DNA from: Sipunculus nudus
Taxonomy: Eukaryota; Annelida; Sipuncula; Golfingiida; Sipunculidae
Reading direction: 5' to 3'
DNA length: 64,000 bases
Assembly: GCA_026874595.1 (NCBI GenBank)
Contig: CM049316.1
Span: 39,500,695-39,564,694, forward strand
The notes beneath the pieces were generated by a model. It worked only from the letters and a program-made list of their open reading frames with translations. It ran no database searches and had not been told where the DNA came from. A program made the translations under genes and the position numbers. Positions 42,793 to 54,424 of this stretch are shown piece after piece. The stretch's first letter is position 1, and each line of letters opens with the position of its first letter.

Positions 42793-44209
42793 TGTTACGT
42801 TCCCTTTTGTAATAACGTCCCCTATTGTAATAATTATTACATTAGGGGATTCAAATGAGCTGTTTCTCATAACCCCTATTGTAATAACGTGCACTTTTGT
42901 TATAATTATTACATTAGGGGTTGTATTTGTAACCCCTATTGTAATAACATTGTTATTACATTAGGGGTTGCGGTTGCAATGGTTTTTGAACACCAGCTTT
43001 GGTAATAAAATGTGAATACTGTTGAACAACGGATATTTCGATACCTTTGAACATAATAATATGAATAATTTGATTTCAGCAAAGTATATCAGCATTTATT
43101 GCGATATTGTAATGGTATATATTAATGATTTGTTTTTAAATTAAACATAATAAAGAGCTATTGTATTGTAAATATTTAAAATAAAATATTTTAAATTTGA
43201 TAATTTAGCGAGGAACACATACGTTGGTGCTCAAACATGGTTTGTTGCACATCGTACAGAATTACGTTGGTGAGCATCACTCACACATGGTTGAGGATGT
43301 CCGGGTGTAATTAATGTTTTGGCGTCACAATATTTCGTGGTTTAAACATTGAAAGGTCCCTAACAACAGCGTCATAGGTGTTTGTTAATCCCCACCTGAC
43401 GTCCCCGCGGAAAAGAAACCGCGGGCGGGGAAATGTTTAGAAATTGCGTCAGTCGCCCGTTTGCCTGCTAACACTAAACATCGGGGAAGGTCAGGTACCG
43501 TATTTTGTTCAGCTTTTTGCAACTAGAATTGGTTATATCGTTGTGATTTACGCAAATTAAAAGCAGATATACATATAGATATATATATATTTATTGTATT
43601 TATTGGTAAATTTGTGGCAAACGGGCGGCTCATTTGTATATATTACTTGTAATAATTTTGTGATTAATCCAACCCAATCAGATCCCTGCTTATTGTTACG
43701 CTTAGGGCGATGGGTGATGGAGTGTGATATTAGTGTAAAAATTGAGGAACATGCTTAAATTTATTATTTGAGGAATATGTATAGCCTATGTTCTTCGGCT
43801 TCTGTAAAATTAATATACACACGCACACACTTGCACACACACTTTTGCACAAGTCTTGTGAAATGTCGCCAAACATAAAATAAAATGTTTTCCGTATTTT
43901 TTGTCTTGATGTTTTCGCTCAATTTTAAATTGATGATTATTAATTTATTATATTGATTTTTCAACAGGGTTGTGTATATATTGCATGTATGTAGTAATTT
44001 TAATAGTGACTGACCCTTCATTCATTACAACAGGCAGCGTTATTATAATCATTAATAACTGTACTATTTAGGTCTAAATTGTCTAAAAATGACAATTATC
44101 AAGACATTTTTTGTATGTCATATATTTGGACACGTGATAAAAAGTATGTTTACGCTTAATAATCAACATAACATAATCAAATAACTATAAGTTCTTAAAT
44201 TATTGTCTT

Positions 44210-45275
44210 TTTTATTACATGGGGCAACGTTATTAAAAGTGGTTAAGCCCCAGTAACCCCTATTGTATTAAGTTCGTTATTGTAATAACCATTCAATAAC
44301 TAATGTCATTTACAATATAGAAAGAGTATTTTAATATTTCCTTAAATAAACTGTTGTTAATTGTGCTACTACTTATATGTCTATAAATTATAACTCTTCA
44401 TATGTTACAACTCATGTACTAAAAATATCTATAATATTTATGTCATTAATCATTATTACAATAGGCAAAATTATTCCAATAGTGGTTGGGTCTGAGTAAC
44501 CCCTATTGTAATAAAGTTTCTTAATGTAATAAGCACTTAGTAACATATGCTACTTACGGGAAAAAAGGTGTTTTAATAGTTATTATAATGCCACAGTTAC
44601 ATGGTTTACAACTGTTAAAATGTCTTAATGTGTCTCTATGAACTACAAAAATATCCATGACATTTTTCTATCATAAATTTTTATTACAATAAGCAACGTT
44701 ATTACAATAGTGTTTGGGTCCGAGTAACCCCTGTTGAAATAAATTTCCTTAATGTTATAACCACTTAATTACATATGTCATTATCGGTATAAAAGGTGTT
44801 TTAATTTGTATTAAAATGCCACAACTGTTTGGTTTACAATTGCTAAAATGTCTAAATTATAACTGTTTTTAATGTGTTCCCATAAACTACAAAAGTATCC
44901 ATAAGATTTTACTATGATAAATTATTATTACAATAGGCAACGTTATTACAATAGTTGTTGGGTCTGAGTTACCGCTTATTTTAATTATGTTCCCTAATGT
45001 AATGAACACATCACAATTACATATGTCATTTACGGTATAAAAGGTGTTTTAATGTTTATTTAAATGCAACAGTCATATAGTTTACAAAGGCTAAAATGTC
45101 TATAAAATATAACTGTTCTTAACGTTTCTCCGTGTACTAAAAACATATCCATAAATTTTTCTGGCATTTTTTTTTAAATTTCAATAGGCAACGTTATACA
45201 ATAATGGTTGGGTCACAGTAATCCCTTTTGAAATAAAGTTCCTTAATGTAATAAGCTTTAGTGCAGAAACATTTT
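44210..45275. repeat. Tandem ~240-bp units inside the DNA transposon
   Basis: About five units start near 44222, 44460, 44695, 44932 and 45182. Each opens with a version of CAATAGGCAACGTTATTACA, then GGGTC.GAGTAACCCCTATTG and CCTTAATGTAATAA, followed by an AT-rich body. The opening modules match those of the terminal inverted repeats. Confidence 0.85.
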
Positions 45276-45944
45276 GCAGGTAGAAGACTGTTATTGGTTG
45301 ACAAAGTAATGATGACCAAACATCACCGAAACGTGACCATTCGAACCATCTTAGCTTGACGGTTTCGGGGAAGAAGATACCTGTAGCAATTCGGCTGAAA
45401 CTGGCTTTTAGGCACATTACTAAGTTCAAAAGCATCTTGTTAGGAAAAATCATTGAAGTAGAACAATTTGAGGATGATTTACAAAAAAGTATGCTTGTGA
45501 GATACCAAAGGAATTGAAGTTTTGCAGAAGGAGATTATTGCATTTTGTCTGATGCAGGGTGACTTGATCCAAGGGCTAAGGTCACAACTTCCAAAAATAA
45601 CTGAACCAGAATCAGACCACAAATTTATAGGACCATTTTGTATTTTTTATTTATTAAAAAGCTGCCTTGAAGTCTTCAAGAAGAAGATTTGTAAAGGTTA
45701 AAAGTACTAGTTTTAGCTAGTTGAATATGCGAGTAATGAAACCAATATTTGCAAAAATTTTGTCGATGCTATCTCCTGCCATTCCTAAGAAAGTATGTGT
45801 AATGAACAGCCGACGGACAATACCGAACCTTTTTATGTCACCGGTTCGATAACAATACGTGTCCCTCTTGCCTCCTTTAATTGCCACCACACATTAAGGT
45901 TCAAATAATATTGTAATAGTACAGGAATTACAGCATTCACTGTG

Positions 45945-45947
<3 letters not shown>

Positions 45948-45993
<46 letters not shown>
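45948..45993. repeat. (TA)n microsatellite
   Basis: Pure TA tract within the DNA transposon. Confidence 0.9.
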
Positions 45994-45997
<4 letters not shown>

Positions 45998-47327
45998 TCA
46001 ACAACTGTTTAACGTAGAATATTTAAAGTAAATTTAAGTAATAGGAAAAATAAAAGGAACAGAGCCATGGTGATAGTAACAAAACTTAGTAAATGAACAG
46101 TAAGTGCCTGATTTCAGTAAGTGCCTTTTTATTCGTTAATGCAATTTTGAATTTTAAGGAGACAACATTAAATGTGTTGATGTGTATGAATGCCTGTAAA
46201 TAAACCTAAACGTATGATAAAGCAACTATATTTTGAAAAAGAATACTTGTTTATTGTTTAATTAGCATGCACTTGTTTCACGTTGGTCGTTGCATATATA
46301 TATATATATGCATGGGAACCCACACTCCGACCTCCTGTCGAACTCAAGCGCACCTTTCAAATTGCAAGACAGACAAATATGTCATTCTCAGTAACCCAAC
46401 AATCTGTCTGGAGATCACTGAGAATATGGGTTTAACAGTGAAATGTATTAACACCTGTTTGTTACTATCCTTGTCTTGACCAAGACTGTTGTGACAAAAC
46501 GTTGTATGACATTCAACGTCAGTTCCCATGACAATAACTACCCTATAAATGACACATAACTATAGTCTAATACCGTGGTTATTACATTATTGGACTAATT
46601 ACAATTAGGGTTACTTTGTCCAAGCTGTATTGTAATAACCTTGCCTCTTGTAATAATGGATTCGGGTAATATTGTCCACAAATAACAATAGAGTTCTTGG
46701 AATAAAATGAAAATAAAGAATAATTCCCAAAATAAAGCAATAATTTTCTTTAAATTATTCGTCCATATGTTATTCTGGTTGTATAAAAAGCATTTCACAG
46801 TCATACGTGGCTTATTTTTATTTAGGTATTAATAATTTGATATATAACATTATAGTATAATCTATTTATAACGTATATTATTATAAAAATAATAATTTAC
46901 GGGCAAAGGCAGCGATTCATCAGCCCTCTCAACAGTATTTAACAGTTCATCACTGTAACAGTAAGTGTTTGTTAAAATCACAAATGTAATTTGGTCAAGG
47001 GAACATAATATTCATGAATCGATGGTACTTTATTAATATTTATAACATTATAAATTACAATGAACATGTCTATAGCATCGGTCTGTGTGTGGTATCACAG
47101 TATTCACATTCCTTTTATCAAAGCTGTTGTGCAAAAATCATTGCAACCGCAACCCCTAATGTAATAAAAATGTTATTACAATAGGGGTTGCAAATAAAAC
47201 CCAAAATGTAATAATTATAACAATAGTGCACGTTATTACAATAGTGGTTATGAGAAATAGCTCATTTGTAACCCTTTATGTAATAATTATTACAATAGGG
47301 GACGTTATTACAATAGGGAACGTAACA

Positions 47328-47950
47328 GGGCGCCCTGATTTTCAGGATGGTATGGCGAAGAGCTGTACTGTTTTATACCCAGCTCAAGCATAACATGCTG
47401 GAATAAGCCAGACATAAAATTAGACCCTTGGTCAGACTGGACGGATTTTGGTAAACCAAAAGTGGTAAAAAACTTGGTCAGAGCCTTGACAACACTTTAG
47501 GCATTAATTTTGCGCAATGGTATCACCTCAGGGAACCTGGTAGATGCGCACATAATTGTCAGCAAGTATTCATGTCCAGATTTTGTTTTTGACTGTGGTC
47601 CAACACAGTCAACAATAATCCTACTGAATGGTTCTGATTGGGCTTGCCTACCATCCGGCATGTTTGGCATGATTTACAATATTGTGCAACATCTGTCCTG
47701 AGGTTAGGCCAATAGAAGTGTGTACTAACTTTCTGATAAGTTTTATATATACCTAAATGGCCAGACAAAGGAGCCTCATGTGCCATGCTTAGAATTTCAT
47801 TGTGAAAGCTTTTGGGCATTACTATTCGATGTTGATTGCCCACTCATCAACAGCACATACATCAGGTGGTCGCCATTTACGCATTAGTTCTCCATTTTTA
47901 ACGTAGAAACAAACTGGGTTTTATGACAGTTCATCTTTAGAAACTGCCCC
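47328..47950 (-). pseudogene. Integrase, N-terminal part (H2C2 finger and start of core)
   Basis: Encodes 'MAHEAPLSGHLGIYKTYQKV', 'HFYWPNLRTDV' and 'CKSCQTC', the H2C2 zinc-binding domain of gypsy integrases. In shifted frames it continues with core motifs such as 'VQSDQGSNFMS' (second catalytic Asp) and 'SPYHPENQGAL'. It is cut at the Ala codon of QGAL by the inserted DNA element at 47327. Confidence 0.8.
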
Positions 47951-48050
47951 GGGAAACAAACATGAAATATCAGGGTCATTATGCTGTTCAGCGATAGGTT
48001 CTGACCTAGAAAATGCTGTGTCCTGTACGGGCGAATCGTTAGACGAGTCA

Positions 48051-48556
48051 CTAGTGAGTGTTGTTATCTGGACCATTATCCTCATATGTGTTTTTCTTGG
48101 TCATAGATCTAGTTACAGCAAATGAAGGGTACAAACCAGGAATTTCCTGACTTTCCGGATCAGTGTCCTGATCAAGTAACGGCTTTTCTGTCACTATTGG
48201 TATAGGCTGTACTTTGTCACCTGCAACATCATTGCCTAGTAGCAACTGAATTCCCTTAAAGGGTAAAGTAGTTCTTATGGCCACAGTAATATTCCGAGAA
48301 ATCAAATCTGACTTTAAATGTATACTGTGAAGCGGAACTGAAGTGTGCTTGTCTGAAAACACACCATTAACATTAAGAAAATGGCAAAGTGTTTGCTTAC
48401 ATGAGTCTGGCCTGAACCAGTGTCCCTCAAAATTCTAATAGGGGTAGAGTCTGAAAAATCACTTGAAACTGAAACAAAACCATCATGTATGAATGGCTCA
48501 AATAACTCCATTTCAGAGTCAGGAGAGGAATCTACTACCTCAGCTTCATCAAACAT
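48051..48556 (-). pseudogene. Retropepsin-like protease region
   Basis: Contains 'PIRILRDTGSGQTHV' with the catalytic D-T-G-S. A second frame contains 'GIQLLLGNDVAGDKVQP', as in retropepsin C-terminal parts. The frame shifts between the two. The position right after gag fits the protease. Confidence 0.7.
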
Positions 48557-48948
48557 TGACAGTGTCAGTCATAAACTCTTTTTCAGAGTCATTTCGGAAT
48601 CTACATCCTTTTTATCATCAAACTCCTCATGGGAGTCAAGAGAGGAATTTTCCTCAACAGAAAAAAAACTTCTGTTTGTCATAAGAGGACCTGGCCTCAT
48701 TTGAAATACTCTCGCAAGGGTCATAAAAGGACTTAGCCTTGTTTAAAGGATACTCCTCGCAGGAGTCTTGAAAGGACCTAGCCTTATTAAATTCCTCGCA
48801 GGAATCAAGTGTGGTTTTTACCCCGCAAGCTACGGATTCTTCTTTGGATTATGACTGCACGTGGGCCTCTGTAGCATCAAACTCATAATTAGAGTCAATA
48901 AAGGAGTTGTACCCCATATTTAAATAAAAAAAGAGCCTGGCTCTTGTA

Positions 48949-50113
48949 CTATACTATGCATAGACTTTGAAACAAACCAGAAGGTTTGCTATTTGGTTTA
49001 TTTGTAAGTTTCCAGCAGTCAGATATTAGATGACCTTCCTTCTTGCAGTAATTACAGATTTTCTTCGCGAATGACTGGTCTTTGTTAGACTTAGACAGAG
49101 TGGACGTGGACGGAGGTGTAGCAATGGACTTTGTTGAACTATCAGGACTACTAGTACTTGGTGACTCCGCTTTAAACTTCTTTTGACCATACTGATTTAC
49201 ATTCTTGTTTGTGAATGACTGGTTTGATTTGCTAGTAAAGCACATTTTTTGTGTGTTAATAAATAATCATCAGCTAATTGAGCAGCAATGTCAAGAGTTT
49301 CAGGACTTTTCTTAACAGGAAAAGTTTTAACATCTGCGTTAATGCAGCGCTTGAAATCTTCAAGCAAAATCAACTTGCACAAATCGTAATAATCTTTCAT
49401 TACATTTTTAGAACTACACTAGCGATCAAACAGCTGCTCTTTTGTCGTAGCAAATTCGACGTAGGTCTGATTTATGCGTTTTTCCCAATTTCTAAATTTA
49501 TGGCTATGAGCCTCTGGAACTAACTCAAAACCTCTTAGGATTAACCGTTGTACCAGGTCATAGTCAGCAGCGGCTTCCACTGAAAGCTCTTTATAAATTT
49601 CTCTGGCCTAGCCAGTCAATAAACTTTGTAACAGCATAGTCTAATTTTCTTTAGGCAATTTTAAATTTTAAGCTACTTTCTCAAAGTGTGAGAAAAATTT
49701 ATCAACCTCTTTTTCTTGAAAAGGTGGGACAAGTCTAATGTGTTTAGTAGCTTCAAAACTGTAAGTTGGGGCAGCACGTAGACTATGTTCTGTTTTAAGT
49801 CTTTCTCTTTCTAACCTTTCATGTTCTTCCCTCTCTTTTAATGCTAGCTCATGTTGCATTTCCAACTTTTTTTAAATTCTAATTGCATAGCAAGGCTGTT
49901 GTCAGTTTATGATGTTTCAACTTCACTCTCTTCAATTAAACCTTTGCTAACTAGATCTTGCATGACTTTAGCAATGATATCAGGCTTTCTGAAAGCTTTT
50001 TTCACACTTAGCCCTAAGTGCTGCTCCAAACGCTACAACTGTTCCTTTGTCTACTGTTCAAGTTGATCAGGATCGGGATCGTCAACAAACGTCTCAGGTT
50101 TGAAACCTGCCAT
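48949..50113 (-). pseudogene. gag of the gypsy element, SCAN-like capsid and zinc knuckle
   Basis: A plausible start ATG at 50113 gives 'MAGFKPETFVDDPDPDQLEQ' and then a stop. Broken frames continue through a charged coiled-coil-like stretch (EREEHERLERERLKTEHSLR, about 49830-49770). Next come 'DKFFSHFEKVA', 'LTGKAREIYKEL' and 'RHKFRNWE'-like capsid motifs of the SCAN-related type. The end has a nucleocapsid zinc knuckle CNYCKKEGHLISDC (C-X2-C-X4-H-X4-C) near 49055. Gag would package the element's RNA. Multiple stops show it is dead. Confidence 0.75.
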
Positions 50114-50257
50114 GTTAAGATGTTAAAACAATAACAAAAAAACACAGAGATAAATCCTGTAAACAATGTATTGTAAACAATATGTAATCTTGTAAACAAT
50201 GTATGATAAAACAATGTGTCCTGGTCAAGGCCTAATAAATTTTCAAAACTATTAAGC

Positions 50258-50275
50258 ATCCCGGACAAGCCCCGA
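50258..50275 (-). promoter_or_regulatory. Primer binding site, tRNA-Pro type
   Basis: Lies 6 nt inside the 5' LTR. Minus strand TCGGGGCTTGTCCGGGAT agrees at 16 of 18 positions with the complement of the tRNA-Pro 3' end. The same site, unmutated, follows a TRIM LTR at 20402. Confidence 0.75.
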
Positions 50276-50281
50276 ATTTTA

Positions 50282-51117
50282 TGTTACGGAACCTTACATC
50301 AACAGATCACGTATGCGTGATGAACATAAATTTTGTGAAGGAGAATCTGAAAAAAATCAGATTCTGTAACACTAGGCAGCGTGAAATGTCTAGGTGAATT
50401 AATAAAGAAGTCAGTGGTTTTTTGTTAACAAATAACTATAATTTATTCTTAAAACAACCCTAAAATTACAATACACTAAATCAATACAATTACACAGTAT
50501 AACAGCAGTATAACAAGTAGTATAAATCAATACAATCACACAGTAAAATAAACAAAGTGCACAGTACCTGGATACCACCACTGTCACAGCGATAAGTCCT
50601 TAAAAATGTATTCTCTCGGAGAATAACAGTCCAATGTAAAGCTCTTGTAACAATCCCGAAAGTAAACTGAGGACCGAATAAGATTCGTCAAAATTCCCGA
50701 AGAAAATCTGAAGAATATCTATAATTGCCACACTTATCGGAATAGGTCCCACAAACTGACATACACGATTCTGTGTCCGCTGAAATATTCCCTCACCTCT
50801 CTCTCGGCTCTAAAACACAGCCTCTTTATATAACTTTTCACCTCAAGCCGGGAATTTTCCATTTCTCGAACAATCTAAAGAATTTAACACAGTACACACG
50901 TTCAAAGAGTATACTAGAACAAAGAACGCTGTGTATCTAGGGTTCAACCAATGCGGATTAAACTGAGCCTGCAACATCCGGCCAGGCGAGGCCACCACAA
51001 CACGAGCTGCGCGTGGCACATAAATCAAAACGCCAAAAACACATGGAACATCCGTGTGCACAATAAAACAATCATCTGTTAGACCGCTGCACACAATAAA
51101 AAGGGGCACCTGTAACA
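50282..51117 (-). repeat. 5' LTR of the gypsy element (836 bp)
   Basis: On the minus strand it starts TGTTACAGGTGCCCC and ends GGTTCCGTAACA. It shares the whole order of blocks with the solo LTRs at 18988 and 35517. It contains a TATA-like ATATAAAGAGG region (about 50836-50826, minus strand) and an AATAAATTATAG near the 3' part (about 50455). Confidence 0.88.
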
Positions 51118-51945
51118 CTGAATATACGAGGATAAAGTTATCAGTTACGTAAGTGACCATCAAGTTGCATGTCATTATTCGTTTTGTGCATATGCATTAC
51201 GTATGCGTATGCAGCTAGGAATCGCTCAAAAATTCTGTTGGAGTGATTCCATATATGCGAATGCAGTAACTGTGCGTATATAGTTATATGTATGCGTCTG
51301 CGGCATGTTTCGATCGCTTACGACAGCTATCAAAAAGCATGGTAACGGACGGAAAAATTCCATATATTGACGCCCGTGATAGGGTAAACCTCTTGCGGAT
51401 GACTTCTATACTTATACAGCTCTATACTATATTGGCCCGATTTTTCTGTATACGCATAATGTATTAATGCAATTGTATGGCCTCTGTTTTCTAGCTGTAT
51501 TATGCATGTATTACAGTAAATGTCTAAAGTCAGTCAATTTGTAAAATGCCTGAACTTTTCGGTCATATTCAAATTGCCTTATTTACTCGGGCAATTTATA
51601 AAATGAAAAAAAGTTTTCATGCATTTAACAAATTGGCTGATAAATTAATCAGTTTATTTGACACATTGACTGAAATGTTAAAACAAATTAAATACTTTTA
51701 TTATAAAATTTTAAAAAATTAAATGAAATTCCATTTATTGTATATACCTTATTTTTACAAATTATATTTATATTCCGTACATCATATTGTTGCAGAGTTT
51801 AATGTTTCATATAATCTGAAGAATTCATTCGGCTGAATTCTGGTTCATGCAAAAATAATCATGTAATCTCATAACATGTAAAAATTATACTTTTGCACAA
51901 TAGGAGTTGGTGTCCCCCTCCGAGGAAATATCGTTATACTTTTCA
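51118..51945. other. No gene seen; AT-rich
   Basis: Flank of the gypsy element, with a fragment of the 'ATATTGACGCCC' repeat near 51363. No exon found. Confidence 0.5.
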
Positions 51946-51979
51946 TTCAAAATGTCTGCAATTTGAAGCAATTTCTTGA

Positions 51980-53335
51980 TAAAACTAGAATACGGGTAGT
52001 CGACAAGCGACTACGTGTATCCGCCAAATCAGAGAAGGACGGGTGAAGTGAGGCATGGATTGAGTGGCAAGGGGAAATAGAGTGAGGTGTGTTGCATATT
52101 ACCATGGATGTCTGCAGCCGAAATGTGTATGTAGGTTGTGCCACCTACCACAAATCCAGAAAGCTGTCCAAGTTGTATGCATATGATAAATATTAGGCAG
52201 AAAAGTCAAACCACTACATGTAATTGAGTGGTTTTATCCCACAGCAAACAATCAGAAGGACTTGTACAAAAAGGGTTGCAGGTGGCCGCTCCAGTTTTGT
52301 GAATGATAAAGAGTTATGTGAGATCTATACACATGCAAAATTTTGGCCAAGTCGGTCTAACGGTTCCCGAGATATGAGCTTGGATGTCTGCAGCGTGAAC
52401 GTGAATGTAGGTGGCGCCATCTGTCATAAAATCAAAAAGCTATCCAGGATGTATATGCATGCCGAATTTCAGGTGCATTAGTAAAACCACTGCAGAGATA
52501 TGAATGATTTTAACCCAATGCAGATGAGCAGATGGACACTGTGCAAACATGGTTGCAGGTGGCGCCACCATTTTTATGTATGTTTTAAAGCTATCCTAGG
52601 GCTACATTTGTACAAATTTATTTTCCTGATCAGTCAAACGGTTCCCGAGATATGTGGGTTTATGTGTTGAAACTGACGCATAAATGGGTGCTGGGCAGAG
52701 AGGAAAGTCAGAGGTCGAGGCCAATTGGTTAGGCACCAGTTCACATGTGACCCGATAATTGGTGTAAGTTTTGGAAAAATCCGTCCAGTAGTCTCAGAGT
52801 AGTTCTCTGGAAACGAACACGGCCGCGGCGGCGGCGAAACCCGGTCAAAAACATAGTATCCGCAAAACTTTGATACAATAACAGGGAATATTCTCGCTTC
52901 AGAAACCAAATAACGTATAAAAACAGTTAACATAAAAATCAATTAAGCAGATAACAGGATGGTAGGTGGCGCCCTGTCTGGTCTTCGTAAAAGCTACCCG
53001 AGAAATAAACGTGCAAAAATGTCAGCCTGATACAGCCATATCTACCCCTGATATATGACAAATTTTAACCTAAAACAGTTTTAAGGGTGGACGGTACGCG
53101 AGATAAATGTATGAATGTATTCTAAAAATACGTGATTATAGGTGGCGCCACATGTCATGTATACGTGAATAAAGCTATACAAGATGGAGGATACATTAAA
53201 CCACTCCTGAGATATGAATGATTGCTTGGATGGAGGCCAGGTGGTGCCACGGGTCTTGATTACGAGATTGAGGTATCCAAGATCTACATGGACATACATA
53301 ATTTCAGCCTGATATATTTAACCATTCCTGAGATA
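51980..53335. repeat. Second GGTGGCGCCACC repeat cluster
   Basis: Near copy of the 24.7-26.2 kb block: AAAACTAGAATA.GGGTAGT at 51980, GTCTGCAGCCGAAATGTGTA at 52110, GCAGGTGGCGCCACCA at 52556, and imperfect palindromes at about 52410, 52965 and 53141. Shares TTCCCGAGATATGTGGGTTT with 25640. Noncoding. Confidence 0.75.
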
Positions 53336-54420
53336 AGAAGTACGCACAGGTGCACACAGCACAGCAAAGCTCCTTCCCTGTTGCTTCTGCCAATGACGAC
53401 GACGACGACAGTGCTGACCTCTTGGAGTAGTTTGTGACGGCAGCACTGCCAACGACGACAGTTTGTGGCGGCAGCACTGCCGACGACGACAACGACAATC
53501 ACAGCAAAGCTACTCCCCTGTTGCTTCTGCCAGTGACGACGACGACGACAGTGCTGGCCTCTTTGAGTAATTTGTGACGGCAGCACTTCCAACGACGACA
53601 GTGTGTGGTAGCAGCACTGACCACGACGACAGTCACAGCAAAGCTTCTTCCCTGTTGCTTCTGCAAATGACGACGACGACAGTGCTGGCCTCTTGGAGTA
53701 GTTTGTGGCAGCAGCACTGCCAACGACGACATTTTGGGGCGGCAGCACTGCCGACGACGACAACGACAGTCATAGCTGAACTCCCTCCCTGTAGCTTCTG
53801 CCAATGACGACGACGACAGTGCTTGTTTCTTGGAGATGTTTGTGGTGGCAGCACTAACAAAGATGACAACGACGACAGCAAGACTGTAGCTTTCTCCCTG
53901 TAGTGCCGCCAAAGACGCCGCCAGCGACAGTGTTTGCCTCTTGGAGTAGTTTATGGAGGCATCACTGCCGAAGTAACAGTTTGTGGTGGCTGCACTGACG
54001 ACAACGACAGTCACAGCTAACCTCCCTCCCTGTAGTTTTTGCCAATGACAATGATGACGACTGTGCTTCTTACTTGGAGATGTTTGTGGTGGCAGCACTA
54101 ATAAAGACGACAATGACAGAAAGACCTAAGCTTTCTCCCTATAGTGCTCGCCGACGACGACAATGTTGGCCTCTTGGAGTAGTTTGTGGAGGAAGCACTG
54201 CCGACGACAACAGTTTGTGGTGGCCGCACTGACGATGACAACACAAGTCAGAGTAAAGTTCCCTCCCTGTAGCTCTGCCAATGCCGATTACAACAACAGT
54301 GCTTGTTTCATGGAGATGTTTGTGCTGGCAGCACTAATGACCAGGACGGTGACTGACAATGACAGTGTTGACCTCTTGGAGTAGTTTGAGGCGGCCGCAC
54401 TGCCGCCGACGACGACAGAA
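53336..54420. repeat. GAC-rich minisatellite, left arm of a large inverted repeat
   Basis: Tandem modules: CCTGTTGCTTCTGCCAATGA, (CGA)n-CAGTGCTG, CCTCTTGGAGTAGTTTGTG, GGCAGCACTGCC(A/G)ACGACGACA and CACAGCAAAGCT. They form units of roughly 110-160 bp. Runs of GAC/CGA triplets dominate. The reading frames through it change with each unit and look like repeat artefacts. Confidence 0.9.
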
Positions 54421-54424
54421 GGAA

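Larger units (their letters stand above)
42793..47327. mobile_element. 4535-bp nonautonomous DNA transposon with ~230-bp TIRs, inserted in the gypsy integrase
   Basis: Inverted terminal repeats run from 42793 to about 43022 and from about 47097 to 47327, starting TGTTACGTTCCC and ending GGGAACGTAACA. They contain repeated TGTAATAA..CCCCTATTG modules in both directions. The 6-bp target duplication GGGCGC lies at 42787-42792 and 47328-47333; removing the element and one copy restores a normal integrase reading (QGAL). No transposase was found. The centre holds tandem ~240-bp units (44220-45270), a TA tract (45948-45993) and a fragment of another dispersed repeat. TG..CA ends recall integrase-type (Ginger-like) elements, but the 6-bp duplication does not settle the class. 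Confidence 0.9.
41920..51117 (-). mobile_element. Gmr1-like Ty3/gypsy LTR retrotransposon, decayed, with nested DNA transposon
   Basis: The element runs from its 5' LTR (51117-50282) through a PBS, gag, protease, integrase and the start of reverse transcriptase to a 61-bp remnant of the 3' LTR. CTGA flanks both ends (41916-41919 and 51118-51121), giving a 4-bp target duplication like the related solo LTRs. The domain order gag-PR-INT-RT is that of Gmr1-like elements, not classical gypsy order. RT beyond its first residues, RNase H and most of the 3' LTR are deleted. Frames are broken by stops and shifts. A 4535-bp element is inserted in the integrase, so the retrotransposon itself is about 4.7 kb. 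Confidence 0.88.

Noticed and set aside
42793-47327. Polinton/Maverick because of the 6-bp duplication
   Set aside because: No polymerase, integrase or capsid-like gene is present, and the ends do not resemble Polinton ends.
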